A stretch of 64,000 nucleotides of DNA from Euborellia annulipes (taxonomy: Eukaryota > Arthropoda > Insecta > Dermaptera > Anisolabididae). Shown here piece by piece: positions 22,346-33,182 of this stretch (position 1 is the first letter of the stretch; every line of letters starts with the position of its first letter). The notes below the pieces were generated by a model. The model was not told the DNA's origin. It ran no database searches and saw only the letters and a program-made list of their open reading frames with translations. The stretch is taken from positions 62,001 through 126,000 of the forward strand of contig JAKCPI010000966.1 of the NCBI GenBank assembly GCA_023213315.1, read 5' to 3'. A program made the position numbers and the translations under genes.

Positions 22346-24072
22346 TTTTTTCGGGGGGGGGGGGGGGCACTACTCTGGTATGATAGTCGCATAGCACAGA
22401 ACTTTCTCTTACTTTCGATTATTTAAAGTTTACCAGAATATATATAGGGCCTATAGGCCGACAAATAAAAATTTTATGTACCGGTATTAATTTTTAAAAT
22501 TTTATATTAAAAATAACATTTAATTTCTTAGAAAAATATTTTTCTCAAATCTCGAGGGGGGGAGGATATCCCCCTTAGCACCTCCCCCTTGTATCCATCC
22601 TTGATTAGATAATATAATTTAAATAAATTTTATCAATCAGGGCGGAAGCAAACTCCTGACCATGTAATTACGATATTTCAAATACAAATACTTCACAAGA
22701 CCTTTTAAGGACTACAAAATTGCACTAACAGTATTTAAGTAAATCAAACTTCATTCTAACGAAATACAAATAAGATTAAGTAAAATCATACTGAAAACGC
22801 TTGCTCTGAGCCCACACGCACACAGATTTTTCTAATGCTACTGTATGTGATTCAACATGATCCTTCTCCTTCAGCATCCAGTTACATTCTTCTCCATTAA
22901 TTTGTCTAATAAAATTAGTAGCTATAATAATAATGATTAATATACTCTCTAGTATATTCAATTAATTTCAATAAATATGGGTGAATATCCTTAATGTCTA
23001 AATGGCGTGAGTTGTCGAAAAAATTATTTATTAACACGTTCAAAATTTCCAAGAAATACATTTAGTGACTAACGTCACTTTACTTTCATTATAGTCTAAA
23101 AATATATGAGAATTCCTTCTCACCTTAATCTCTCTATACCGAGATTTCGGTCCTCATGTTTCATAATGTATATTTATAATACCGCTACATATTCACTTGT
23201 AGCTAATAAAGTTTGATCAAAAGATTTTTTTAGAAGAATGAAAAAGTTTTTTCTAATATTTTATTTGCCAACATGGTTTCCAGGTCATACAAAATTTCCC
23301 TAAAGAGCCATAATCATCCTATAAATTTGATTGTAGGTATTGAGTCAAAAAGAACAAAATTAACTACCTGAATGGGCTGGAGATCCAGAGTTCCTTTCTC
23401 GGAGGTCATGGATCGTTCGGCCCACCAACAAATAAACTCACAAAAAATTGTTAATTCTACTTAGGGCTAGTGAAGTCGCATTCATTGAATATTAATATCT
23501 CGAATTCGCTTTCCAGTACGAAGCGATAAAAATCTATTACAATTAATGGGTACTAATCATTTGAAATAAATGGGGCTCGCATCTAAATTGTCTTACATTG
23601 TTAGATGCCGAAAAAAACCTTAAAACAAAAAATATTAATAGGCTAGATATATAGATCTCGAAAATCATTTAACAATAAATGAAAAATAACAACTTCAATA
23701 TTTTAACCAAGAGTCTTAAAACCTAATAGGACAGATTTTTGTAATCTCTACTATTGTTATAACTTATAATTTTTAATATAAAGTTTTCAACATAGAATAG
23801 ATTATTTAATTCTAATTTTGATTCTTAGTTCAAATCTCCTGAAGCTGACCTATATTTCCCCTCCCCAAAACCTGAATGGGTCCAGAGCTTGCCAAAAAAC
23901 ACCTCTTCTAGAACAAACCAGTTTTTTCGGCTATTCGTTCTTTTCCTTATTTTTCCCCCCATTGCGTCTGTCCTTCAAGATAGAGCTTCTAAGCATCCTG
24001 TTTAACATTTTTTCTCTCAGAAGATCCATTTCCATAAACACTTAATTAATGATATTTGAACGTTACCTAAAA
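22346..24072. other. No recognised feature
   Basis: A G-run at 22353-22367, then AT-rich sequence. No gene or repeat I can support. The open frame at 23818 has no coding character. Confidence 0.5.
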
Positions 24073-24281
24073 CAGAGGTCGGCAACCCTCTTAGGGTAGT
24101 CGGCCACTTTTAAAAGAATAATCTTTAGGCCGACCTCACACACAAAAAAAAAATTAAAATGTCAAGACTAGGTAGGTTAACTCAGAGCTACTTGACCAAA
24201 GAATAAACTAACCCTTATTGTAATTCGTTATTACCTGGTGAGGCACACACAAACTTATGTAGGGCAGCATGCCGACTCCTG
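24073..24281 (+). mobile_element. hAT-type MITE
   Basis: Ends CAGAGGTCGGCAACC and GCATGCCGACTCCTG are inverted repeats. The flanks ACCTAAAA (24065-24072) and ATCTAAAA (24282-24289) are an 8-bp duplication with one substitution. Confidence 0.75.
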
Positions 24282-24289
24282 ATCTAAAA

Positions 24290-24896
24290 TATCCTCCTAA
24301 AAGAATAGTTTAAATTAAATAAACTTAAAAAATAATTAATCATGTTCGAACATATAAAATATTATATAATCATGTTAAAAAGCAAATATATATACCTATA
24401 CTGAATATATAAATACATTTAAAATATTTATATTATTAATTTTAATTAAGATTGTATGTTTATCTTTCGGCCTTCGTTAACATGCATAAGGATAAAATAT
24501 CAATCATTTCCAATTCTGAGAATTAATTAAACAAAAACTATTTTATTATTACAAAAAATATCATGTGTTTTTTTTTTCTTTAGTTGTATCATTTTTTTTT
24601 ATTTTATGCATTTGAGTTTATCATTTGGTATCTAAATAAAAGTTATCTTCAAGAAATTTTATTTCACTCTTAATATCACCTTGAGAGGATGACCAAGTCG
24701 TCACCTTTAGTTAAGTGAAGATATACTAGTCTCCTCTAAAAACTTTTAAAGAAATTAGAAGTAGAATATTTGTGAAATGTATCGTGTGTGCCAGTGCACT
24801 TTTTAATAGCTCAGTCGAGCTCTATCTGTATACAAAAAATAAAAACAAAGACGCACTAATTTTAGAACTAATCATATATATTTTCTCTTTTTACAG
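24290..24896. other. No recognised feature
   Basis: AT-rich; would be intron if the 24897-25023 exon is real. Confidence 0.4.
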
Positions 24897-25023
24897 GATG
24901 ATTTGCCAAGAGCCTGGGAGCTGGTCGATCGCAACCAATTTTATACGGGAAGTGCCAGAAGAGCATAGGCCTACAAAAGTGTGAGCTGATCCGCTCCAAA
25001 TTCTCCACAACCCTTAAGATTTT
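24897..25023 (+). CDS. Candidate internal or terminal exon
   Basis: Bounded by a good acceptor (TCTCTTTTTACAG, ending 24896) and a good donor (TTTT/GTAAGT at 25024), and noticeably less AT-rich than its flanks. Frame 1 reads DDLPRAWELVDRNQFYTGSA then RRA and a stop. Frame 2 is open from an ATG at 24899 for 28 codons. The combination of splice-site-like borders and exon-like composition is suggestive, but no family is recognised and the stop inside the exon would make it a last or non-coding exon. Confidence 0.28.
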
Positions 25024-25214
25024 GTAAGTTAAAACCTACAGTATGTTTAATTTTGTGTCATAACTATGAAGTTAACGGGTAAATGGGTATACATATTTAC
25101 TAGAAAACACTATTTATTTATTAAAATGTCTCAGGAAATAGGAATTTAGGTCAGTACGTATTTTCGATACAACCAGATTATTCTATTCATAAGAGGGTTG
25201 AGAATTGAGAGATC

Positions 25215-25300
25215 CAGCTACTTTTTCTTTATTTCTTTAATCACACAGCTGACGTTTCGGTTCCGTGTTAGAACCATCTTCAGAGCTGTCGAAAAACCAT
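25215..25300 (-). repeat. PLE terminal repeat with hammerhead-like core
   Basis: Minus strand 25254-25283 reads CTGAAGA, GGTTC-TAACACG-GAACC, GAAAC. Stem II is a perfect 5-bp pair, and the sequence differs from the other copies in the window. Confidence 0.65.
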
Positions 25301-25564
25301 TATGAAAGTGACACAGTGAATTTTATATATTGTTGGACCAAATCCCTATATAATAAATATATTAATTCATTTATGTAGACCTACCTGGTCGCATACTGTG
25401 TAAATATTTATTATATGAGCGTTTCTCTACTAATTGGAAACTGGCCCAAACATTTATGTCCCAAGCATATTTTTGTTAAATATTAAAAAAATAATTACAT
25501 ACAATGAAAGGCATTTAAAAAAATGAAACGTGAATCTTCTAAAAGACTTCCCAAAATCCTTTTA

Positions 25565-25650
25565 TTTTGTGAGTTATGGTCCAGTGGCTGCTTGAGGATT
25601 TGTTTACAATAAATATTTTTAAGTAAAGTCCCCTTAAATTAAAAGGGGAC
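25565..25650 (-). repeat. SINE2 body fragment
   Basis: GGCTGCTTGAGGATTTGTTTAC is the inverse of the SINE2 block TGTAAACAAATCCTCAAGCA (15182). A second, more diverged fragment is at 25966-26010. Confidence 0.5.
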
Positions 25651-25784
25651 TGAGTTCAGAGGACTGTTTTTTTACATATATAGTTACATAGCATAAAATC
25701 CTTGTAAATCTATTTAAATTGGAAAGGCAAACGTGATAACTAATTATTTAAAAAAAACATTACAAATTCTTCAAACAATTAAGA

Positions 25785-25953
25785 TAATGCTTACCAGAGG
25801 ACTGCTGGAGAGGGGCCCAGAAGGGCAAAGTCCCCCTGTCTATACGTCAAGGCGGGGGGCACAGCTTCTCATAGTTAAGAAAAGGCCAGGGGGTCCAGGG
25901 GCGTAGCCCTCCTGGTTATACGTGAAGCCCGCCGAAGGCGGCGGCGCAGCTAG
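25785..25953 (+). mobile_element. Helitron 3' end (CTAG terminus)
   Basis: GC-rich tract with repeated GGGGGCGTAGCCC-type blocks. It ends in a hairpin (GCCCGCCGAAGGCGGCGGC, 25927-25945) followed by GCAGCTAG and then T. A short GC hairpin about 10 bp before CTRR, with insertion before T, is the Helitron 3' signature. The 5' end was not located. Confidence 0.65.
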
Positions 25954-26084
25954 TTATTATTACTACTATTCCAATCAAGTGCCTGCTTGAAAATTTGTTT
26001 ACATTTATAGAATATATACAAATGCAAAGAATACATAGATATTTCTCTATACATTTCCCAATGGGAGAAATCGTAACTTTAGCA

Positions 26085-26262
26085 ATTAATAACTCAAAAA
26101 GTTATTGTAATTTCGGACCCGAGTACTTTTCCTGAACTCTCCATAACGTCCTTTATAATAGTGCAAAATTTCGTTTCAAAATTCCAACGGGAAGTTGGTC
26201 AAACAGCGAGACAGACGGACAGTCGGACCCTCCGATATGATTATATTGGTATATAGGTTGCG
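26085..26262 (-). repeat. Helitron-family body fragment
   Basis: On the minus strand it runs ACCAACTTCCCGTTGGAATT ... GGACGTTATGGAGAGTTCAG ... ACTCGGGTCCGA. This is collinear with 36955-37045, which leads to a GC hairpin end at 37133. Confidence 0.6.
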
Positions 26263-26640
26263 TTCGATTTAGCGCTTTCAGAGTTGATCAGGCGATTTGG
26301 CGCTTTAAGCACTCACAAATCAAATAATGACGTCTTAATTACGTCATAACTTTCGCTTACAAACGCTTATTCCATATAGATAGGGCAGCGTGAGCGTTTG
26401 TCAGCGCTCCTCTTTAGAAAAGAAAAAAAAAAAAACGGACGCTAGCAAGTATTATTATTTAATAGAAGTTTTCTGTTCTTGTTTAAAATTCTTTATTTAT
26501 TATTTACTCGTTTACTTAATAAAAATGTATTTTTGAAGCCCCGAAAAAAATAAAATTATGGTAGTTTGAACTTCCGCACCCATAGATTAGCCGTCAATTA
26601 TTTGAAAATATTTCAACAATTAGGGATACAGCGCTGATAT
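26263..26640. other. Possible promoter region
   Basis: GCGCTTTCAGAG and GGCGCTTTAAGCACTC motifs, TGACGTCTTAATTACGTCA (26330-26347, two CRE-like half palindromes) and CACGTG (26641). These precede the GC-richer possible 5' UTR block. The promoter reading is inference only. Confidence 0.25.
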
Positions 26641-26703
26641 CACGTGGTTTGATTGTTTAGTTGGTGGCGTCGCTTGCGCCTTCGCCTTAGCTGCCAGTCA
26701 GCC

Positions 26704-26775
26704 ATGGAGCCTTCTACTCTTAACCTCTCCTCGCTTGTCGCCTCTGACAACAAAGAGATTCAACCAACATGGTAG
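26704..26775 (+). other. Short upstream reading frame in possible 5' UTR exon
   Basis: ATG at 26704 (gccATGG, an ideal Kozak context) codes MEPSTLNLSSLVASDNKEIQ then PTW and stop. It sits in the GC-richer block 26640-26834, just upstream of a possible donor (CAAG/GTATTT at 26835). It could be an upstream ORF of the gene starting at 27225, or an alternative first exon. Its LNLS echo of the 27225 frame (MDTGILNLS) may be coincidental. Confidence 0.22.
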
Positions 26776-27224
26776 CCACTCAACAATCCACAAACGATGC
26801 CTTTTGTTCCAAATTGTTCAAATTTATTTATCAAGGTATTTCTTTCAATCTTTTTATTTTATTTATATTAATCTAATTGTAATTGATTGTTTGGAAGTTG
26901 TTCAAATAAAAATGAAAGCTTTAAAATGCTAGTATATAGATAGTATGCTAGAATATTCTTTTAACATGTTGTATGTTGTTTTATTTGTGATTTGAAATTT
27001 TCAAATTGAAAATATCCTTTTAGTGATTCTAACGGCTTTTTTTTCTTCCTCTTTACTTCAGATCCCAATTTTTTTCTCTTTTATCTATTTGTATTAGGGA
27101 GATCTATCTTGAGTGCTCTTATATAAAATGCAAATATTTTTCCAGAATTCATTTATCCTTATCATATGTTTGATCTTGAGATTTTTTTTTAGATCATCTC
27201 CGATCGTTTCTCTTGCTGTTCATC

Positions 27225-27323
27225 ATGGATACCGGTATACTCAATCTCTCTGTTAATTGTTCTCATTTCGAGAAGGAGCTGCTAAGAGATCTTCATGGCT
27301 TTATTTTTGGAGAAATAAGTAAA
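27225..27323 (+). CDS. Candidate first coding exon (GFIFGEISK motif)
   Basis: ATG at 27225 (catcATGG) opens 33 codons, MDTGILNLSVNCSHFEKELL then RDLHGFIFGEISK, ending exactly at AAA/GTAAGG (donor at 27324). An acceptor-like TTTTTTTTTAG lies at 27183-27192. A GC-richer stretch at 26640-26834, ending CAAG/GTATTT, could be a 5' UTR exon. The GFIFGEI block recalls the GFLLGEV block near the N-terminus of Abraxas-type MPN-domain proteins, but this is a weak resemblance and could be chance. No later exon was found. Confidence 0.3.
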
Positions 27324-30140
27324 GTAAGGTCATCGTTTATTTTAAAGGAGACTCAGATTTTAATTTAAGTGCCGATTTCTTAACAAAACTAAAAATAAAA
27401 TATTTAAGATTATTGATATTTATTCATAATACAAATTACAAAAAAAAAGCAAAATAATAATCACTTGATTTTAAAACTTATCGAATTACAAAAATTCTAA
27501 TTATTCTTTCTTTTTTGTTAATAATTAGACTTTATTTCAACTTAGCTAGCTAGTGTTAGTAGAGTTTAATTTAGTATTGAATTAATAATATTTACAATTA
27601 TTAATTACATAAGTAGGCCTATATGAAATTGGTAGGCAGGTAATGATTCCCAACTTATTTTGATATGTAGACAGGGGAAATAATAGATTAAAAAGATTAA
27701 AGAAAAAATGTTACATTTATATAGTAAAACCTCTTATTCCGGACACATTTATATTAAAGATGCTTCGTTATAAAGGATCTATTACCAATAATGGTTTGTT
27801 CCTTAGCGTGTCTGAAATAGAGATTTTATTATATTTATGATTATATTATTCTATATTATTATAGCAACAAAATATTCACTTCTCTGATCATCGTAAGCTA
27901 ATTACTGACATTTTAGTTTCTGTAATTATACACTGTGATGTTGTTATTTTATCTTCTATATAATAATAAGAAAAATAATAAATATTGTAATAAAAATAAA
28001 TAAATAAATAAAAGTGAATTTATTTATATAAAAAAACAACATCAAGTGATATAATTGCAATGTGCGATGTTTGGGAATCATTGGTATAAGTTATTTTCAT
28101 TTCTCTCGAGATACTCTTCTTAGTTTAATTTTGTCCATTTTTTAATCAAAATTAAAAAGTTATAATTATGTTTATATTTTTATTTCCGAAAATTTTAAAA
28201 ATTCAAATTATAAAATTTCAATACGCGTCTTTTTAGAGAAATGAAAAAAATCTTCTCCCAAGGCAGGCCCTGCTTCTCCCTCCTCTCTTTCTCTTTTAGC
28301 AGAAGATGATGCTTTCCTGTTGTACAGTTGCTCAGCGAGGTGTCATGTGGTTATGAGGTGTGTAACTGACTACCAGATTGCCATTTAAGCAATCGTTTAG
28401 CTGAGAGGCATGGATTCTGGGTGGGTTTTTAGCTTTTAGGGCTTCTCTTTCAGAATTCTTCGAGCGGTTCGATGGATGGAAATTAATTTCCAAGGTATTG
28501 TCTACCCCCTCTCCACCACATTAGCTTTAAATAGATAGTTTAGGCGTAGAAAATTAATTAATTATTGAAATTAGTATTTAATTAATACTCTCACAATGAT
28601 GAAAAAAACTTAAAAGATTAATAATAATTTTTTGTTTCATATTGACTATCATTCAAAGCTCTTATGTTTAAGCTTTAATCTGAGTCTCCTCTTTTTTTAT
28701 TTTATATTGGCAGCAGGGACGAAGCCAAAAGTTTTTAATGGGTACATTTTCACAAAATTTTCATTCTAAATTTCTCAATTTTAAACTTTTAGTTCATTAA
28801 AATTTTCATTAATTAACTTACAATACATTTTTGTTAAATTTTATAATTTTTATTTGACTTTTTTTACTACTATCAATGTTCCCATTAGTCAAAGTTGATT
28901 TTATTCTTAGCAGCTAATTATCAAACCAGTTAAAAAAGTTAACTGGTTATAATTTAAGCAAATTAAGGGCGCTAATCAAAATAAAAAGCGTTGCCAACTA
29001 ATAGAAAATTTGTCTAAATTAACCCTTTTGGCTAACCCCCTGTCTGACGGATCTTGTCTTCGTTGAAGGGGACGGCTTATACAAAATTTATTTTTACACC
29101 TCATCAAAATATCCTATAAAATTGGACATATTTAAGCGTTTAAATATTTTTTTTTTTATATAAAACCAAAACATGATATCCAACAGCTAGCTAGATCCGT
29201 CTTTGCTTCAATAGATGTTATTTCAAAAGCATAATAAAAAAACTCATTTTAGATTTTCAAAATTTTATTTAATTTATTAATAATATTAATTTTTGCTTTA
29301 AATTAAATTCTTTATTCAGTCAAACTTTATTTTTTAAAGACATTTCACCGATATTTTAATTAAAATATTTTCAAAATATCAATTGAATACATATTTATCA
29401 TAAAAGATACACACATAAGCATCTTTTTCTATTTTGCTTTTTAAAATATTTTTTTTTTTTAATTTTAGAAAAAATTTTTTGTAAACAAGAAGTCTCTCTT
29501 AACTCCGTCTCTAGAAAATGCATTCGCTAACTCTTTATTCCCCCCTAGGTAGAATAGTCTAGAGACTGGAGGAAAGAGTCGAGTTCTTGTCTTTTTTTTT
29601 TATCAAATTAAAAAAGTGAAACTTGTCATGTTTCATTGGATTCTTGATTCTTATCCCATTGATTTCGAACAGCAAGGGAATATAAAGATTCCTCTTGTGG
29701 AGAGTAATAGCATAACGCTTCGATTAATAAATAATAGATTTAGGCAGGGATCTTCATCAGTACTCAGTTCAGTTCGGATCTTTGTGCTAAGATAATAAAT
29801 CCAATAAAAATACAACAAGTTTCTTCTTTCGATCAAAATTCATTATTTAAAAAAAATAATTTCGACCAAAATTGAATGCCTATTCTTTTCTTTTTCTTAG
29901 CTCAGGCAATTATTAGAGGTGAGGGGGATCACTCTCCCTGGGCGCAAATATATTCTAGCTTAGGTCCTTTAGCTTAACTTCACTCAAATATAACTGATTT
30001 ATTGATTTGGGAGAGTGGTCACATTTGATGAATATGCAATTTTTGCACACTTTTAATACTTCTTTTGAAAAGATTTTTGCTGTGATTTTTACTGCATTTT
30101 ATGCGAAGAATAAAAAGAATTGTTTTTTTCTCTATAAAAT
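27324..30140. other. No recognised feature
   Basis: Long AT-rich stretch. 28260-28500 is less AT-rich and has an acceptor-like CTCTTTTAG (28296), but no frame beyond 20 codons. It could be intronic sequence of a gene starting at 27225. Confidence 0.45.
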
Positions 30141-30380
30141 CGCTCAGGAGCCCACATCTTATGGGTACGTGGAAGGCGACCACAATCTACCCGAGCTGGG
30201 ACAGACAGTCCTGTTCTTTGTATGTTTGTTTCTCTTCCTTCCTCTTTTCAACAAGCCTCGATCCGTGCGACGGGCCGGCCTGTTCTCTCCTCGGTTGCAA
30301 AAACGTATGATAGGTGGGAATCGAGAGAAAAAATGAGGTCCGCCGACCCCGCATCGGGAATAAGGCGAGAATGGAAGAAG
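30141..30380 (+). repeat. SINE-like family 3 copy
   Basis: GCTCAGGAGCCCACATCTTA, CCCGAGCTGGGACAG, CAACAAGCCTCGATCCGTGC and CCGCCGACCCCGCATCGGGA are collinear with 10063-10300. At least four open frames on the two strands overlap here and none is a gene. Confidence 0.68.
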
Positions 30381-30645
30381 AAGAAGAATTTTTTTCTCTA
30401 TACAAAATATTTTATAATGAAAAAGGCTCAATGAAGAAAAGAAAAGGTTTTTTTATCAAGATATCATCTGATGGACGACATCTATTGATTCTCTTATCAT
30501 AAGAAGTTTATCTGGCTACTGTGAATTTATATTGTATTTTTGTGTAAAAAATGTGTTTAAAAAAAAATAGTATTTTCCTTTCTATCATTTAGCCTTTAAA
30601 AACCATTTTGTATTCATAATCAAATCTTTCTTTTTCTACACATTT

Positions 30646-30975
30646 TTACTTTCTCTTGCCAATCTCCCTATATCCAATAGACCTGTCAGGATCGCAAAAA
30701 ATATTGGTATCGGGCGATGTCTCAACGGAAATACACGTTTTGAGGCCTCCTAGGCCTGAAAATGGGTTAGGCAAATTGGACTCTGTAATTAGTTGTTAAC
30801 AAAATAACTCGTAGCAAAAAAAAAATCTCGATTCTCAAATATTATATTTAAGCAAAATACCAATTAGTAAGCGTCTCATTTTGAATCCGCTAACAAATAT
30901 TTTACTGATGTACTTTTTTAATTTATAATTGTTTAAGCAAATAAAAAAAAAACAAAAAAAGCCAATAAAAAATAT
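30646..30975 (+). mobile_element. Old HINE-like copy
   Basis: TTTTTACTTTCTCTTGCC at the start, then diverged but collinear blocks (ATACACGTTTTGAGGCCTCC, TTACTGATGTACTTTTTTAA). The 3' hairpin is lost. Confidence 0.6.
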
Positions 30976-31169
30976 GGTGTGACAGCCCATTTCTATTTTG
31001 CTATATTTTTCTAAATTCGCCTATTAAGAGGTAAACAAATCAAATTCTCACAATCAGATTTCAACCGATCTTTAATCATATTCTCCCTGCGTTAAAGAGC
31101 TTAAAAAATAATATTCATTTTGTATATCTTTGTCGGTGGCATTTTAGTTGGGCCAGTCAAAAAAATACT

Positions 31170-31400
31170 TCAAGACATAGAAGCCAAATCTATTTTATTA
31201 CTTCAAATGATTAATAATTGCTAGACGAATAACATGGCTGCTTCCAAGCGTTTTAATTGTAAGGGTCGTACGTGGTGAATGAGGTAAAATCCACTGAAGA
31301 AGAAGTGCCGATAGGTCTCCGAAATATTTGAAAATATTGCCTTGTAAACTAATAAAAAATTGCTGAAAATTTAGCGTTTTCTTTCTCAAAAAAATCTATT
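31170..31400 (+). repeat. Possible PLE terminal repeat
   Basis: CACTGAAGAAGAAGTGCCGA then TAGGTCTCCGAAATATTTG (31291-31330) has the CTGAAGA...GAAA order, but stem II pairs poorly. Confidence 0.35.
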
Positions 31401-31844
31401 TTATTACTAGCCCTACCAGGCTTTCGTTTTTTTTTCTTCGTTGTCCTCATAAGCGAGCCATACATTCTGTGTGTCCCTGATATTGTATTTTCATTTATTC
31501 TCCTTAACCGTACCTGATATTTGGAGACAAGGAGCCAAAACATCAAGCCAGTGATAAAATAGATTTTCCTAAGTAAGTCTTGCAGTATTTTTTTGACTCT
31601 TCCACAAATAATATTCATATCTTGTTTGAATAGCCATCCATATATTCTTCTTCATCATCTTAATGCCAATTTGTATATTTTATCCTGGTATCTCTTTCTT
31701 TCAAGTCTTATGTGGAACACTCTGCTTCACTCATTAAGAATCTAGTTTAATTTTTGTAAGTATACTTCTAATTATAATTTAGATTGCGAGTGAATAGAAA
31801 TCGATAAAGAGGCAGCATAAAAAAACTAAATTCGTTAACGTTTC

Positions 31845-32171
31845 GAACAGACATTGCACTTATCATCAGGAAAGAACGTCAACGAAAGTCATAAGCATCG
31901 ATAGACAGTTCAAAATATTCATAAAAAAAGTATATATGCCCACTGGTGATACATCTAAATTATATTTAAAAAAAATATATTTTCCACCTAAAACCTAGAC
32001 TAGATTATAATTCAAACACTTGAAATAATTTACCAATTTTTGCAAGTATTGAATTATAATATACGTTTTGATTGCAAAATATATTTTTTTAAAATATAAT
32101 TTATATGAAACCCCAGTGGGTATATATAGGCCTTTTTATGATTATTTTGAGCTATGTTCATCGACTTTCGT
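31845..32171. mobile_element. Foldback PLE-like element
   Basis: AACGAAAGTC at 31881 and its inverse GACTTTCGTT (to 32171) bound arms that stay alignable to a centre near 32025 (GTATATATGCCCACTGG against CCAGTGGGTATATATAGG). Next to the left arm, minus strand 31849-31873 carries CTGATGA and GAAAC in hammerhead order. Confidence 0.6.
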
Positions 32172-32186
32172 TCTGGCCTCAGTGGC

Positions 32187-32280
32187 CTAGCGAGGGGGGG
32201 GGGGGGGAAGGAGAGTCATCATGCCCCGGGCGCTACTCACAAAGGGGCGCCAAATGGTCCGGAAAACAAAAAATTGCTGG
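32187..32280 (+). repeat. Probable hAT end fragment
   Basis: CAGTGGCCTAGCGAGG followed by a G-run and GCCCCGGGCGC, the style of the GC-rich hAT ends in this window. No partner end was found. Confidence 0.35.
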
Positions 32281-32460
32281 ATAATTTTTATTTTTATTAT
32301 AATTGGTTTCCCGAAAATATATTTAAAATGTAGTGCCTGGGTAATATAATAATTTTGTATATTTTACATTTAATATTAACACAATTCATGTTGTATTAAT
32401 TTTATAGAAAATTTAAAAAAAATTTCGAAATTTAACTATTAAGTTTTTATATTATTAAGA

Positions 32461-32811
32461 TTATGGGGGTTTTTAATTATATTAATAGTCAACATTATTT
32501 ATTAAAAATATAAATACTGTACAAAGTTTCGACTACTTATTCTACAATCGTTTTCAAGTACTGTGCATTTGGTTCGACTCAAGTGAGCAAATTAAACTTT
32601 AGTGAACTTACTAAACTTTAGTTCACTTGATTTGGAACAAGTGCACAGTACTTGAATACGACTGTAGAATAAGTAGTCGAAACGTTTACAGTATTTATAT
32701 TATATATATATATTTACAGTATTATATATTTATATTTATATTATTAATATATATTAATAATTAGGCATAATACAACATGTGGACTATAATTAAAAACTCC
32801 CATAATAATAA
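32461..32811. mobile_element. Foldback PLE-like element
   Basis: Inverted arms from ATTATGGGGGTTTTTAATTA to TAATTAAAAACTCCCATAAT. Inside them, GTTTCGACTACTTATTCTAC pairs with GTAGAATAAGTAGTCGAAAC (32671-32690), and AAGTACTGTGCA with TGCACAGTACTT. The GACT...AGTC GAAAC block is a hammerhead-like half, but the CTGANGA part is damaged. Confidence 0.65.
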
Positions 32812-33182
32812 TAATAATAATAGGCTAATACAAACCACAAAAGTTTTATTTATTTATTTTTTTACGTCCGATGCTTAATATCGAGAGCTCGAAAAACATG
32901 ATTCACTCAGATGGTCAAATTTATTGAATGCAAAACTTATCTGAGCCTTGCACAAAAAATTTTCCTGCCTCCCTGAAGGCAACTATCATCATACTTATAT
33001 ATAATTGCCTTAAAAGCGTGTCCGATGTGTGAAACAACCAATCAGGCCTCAGGGATAGCGCTGATTGGCGAAATACAGAGAGGGCGGAGCCGGAGAGGCA
33101 AATTCAAATTTTTTTTTAACCAGGAGAGATATCAATTTGGTTTCTTCCCTAAAGCCTTCCCTTGATAAGAATCTAAATTCGT

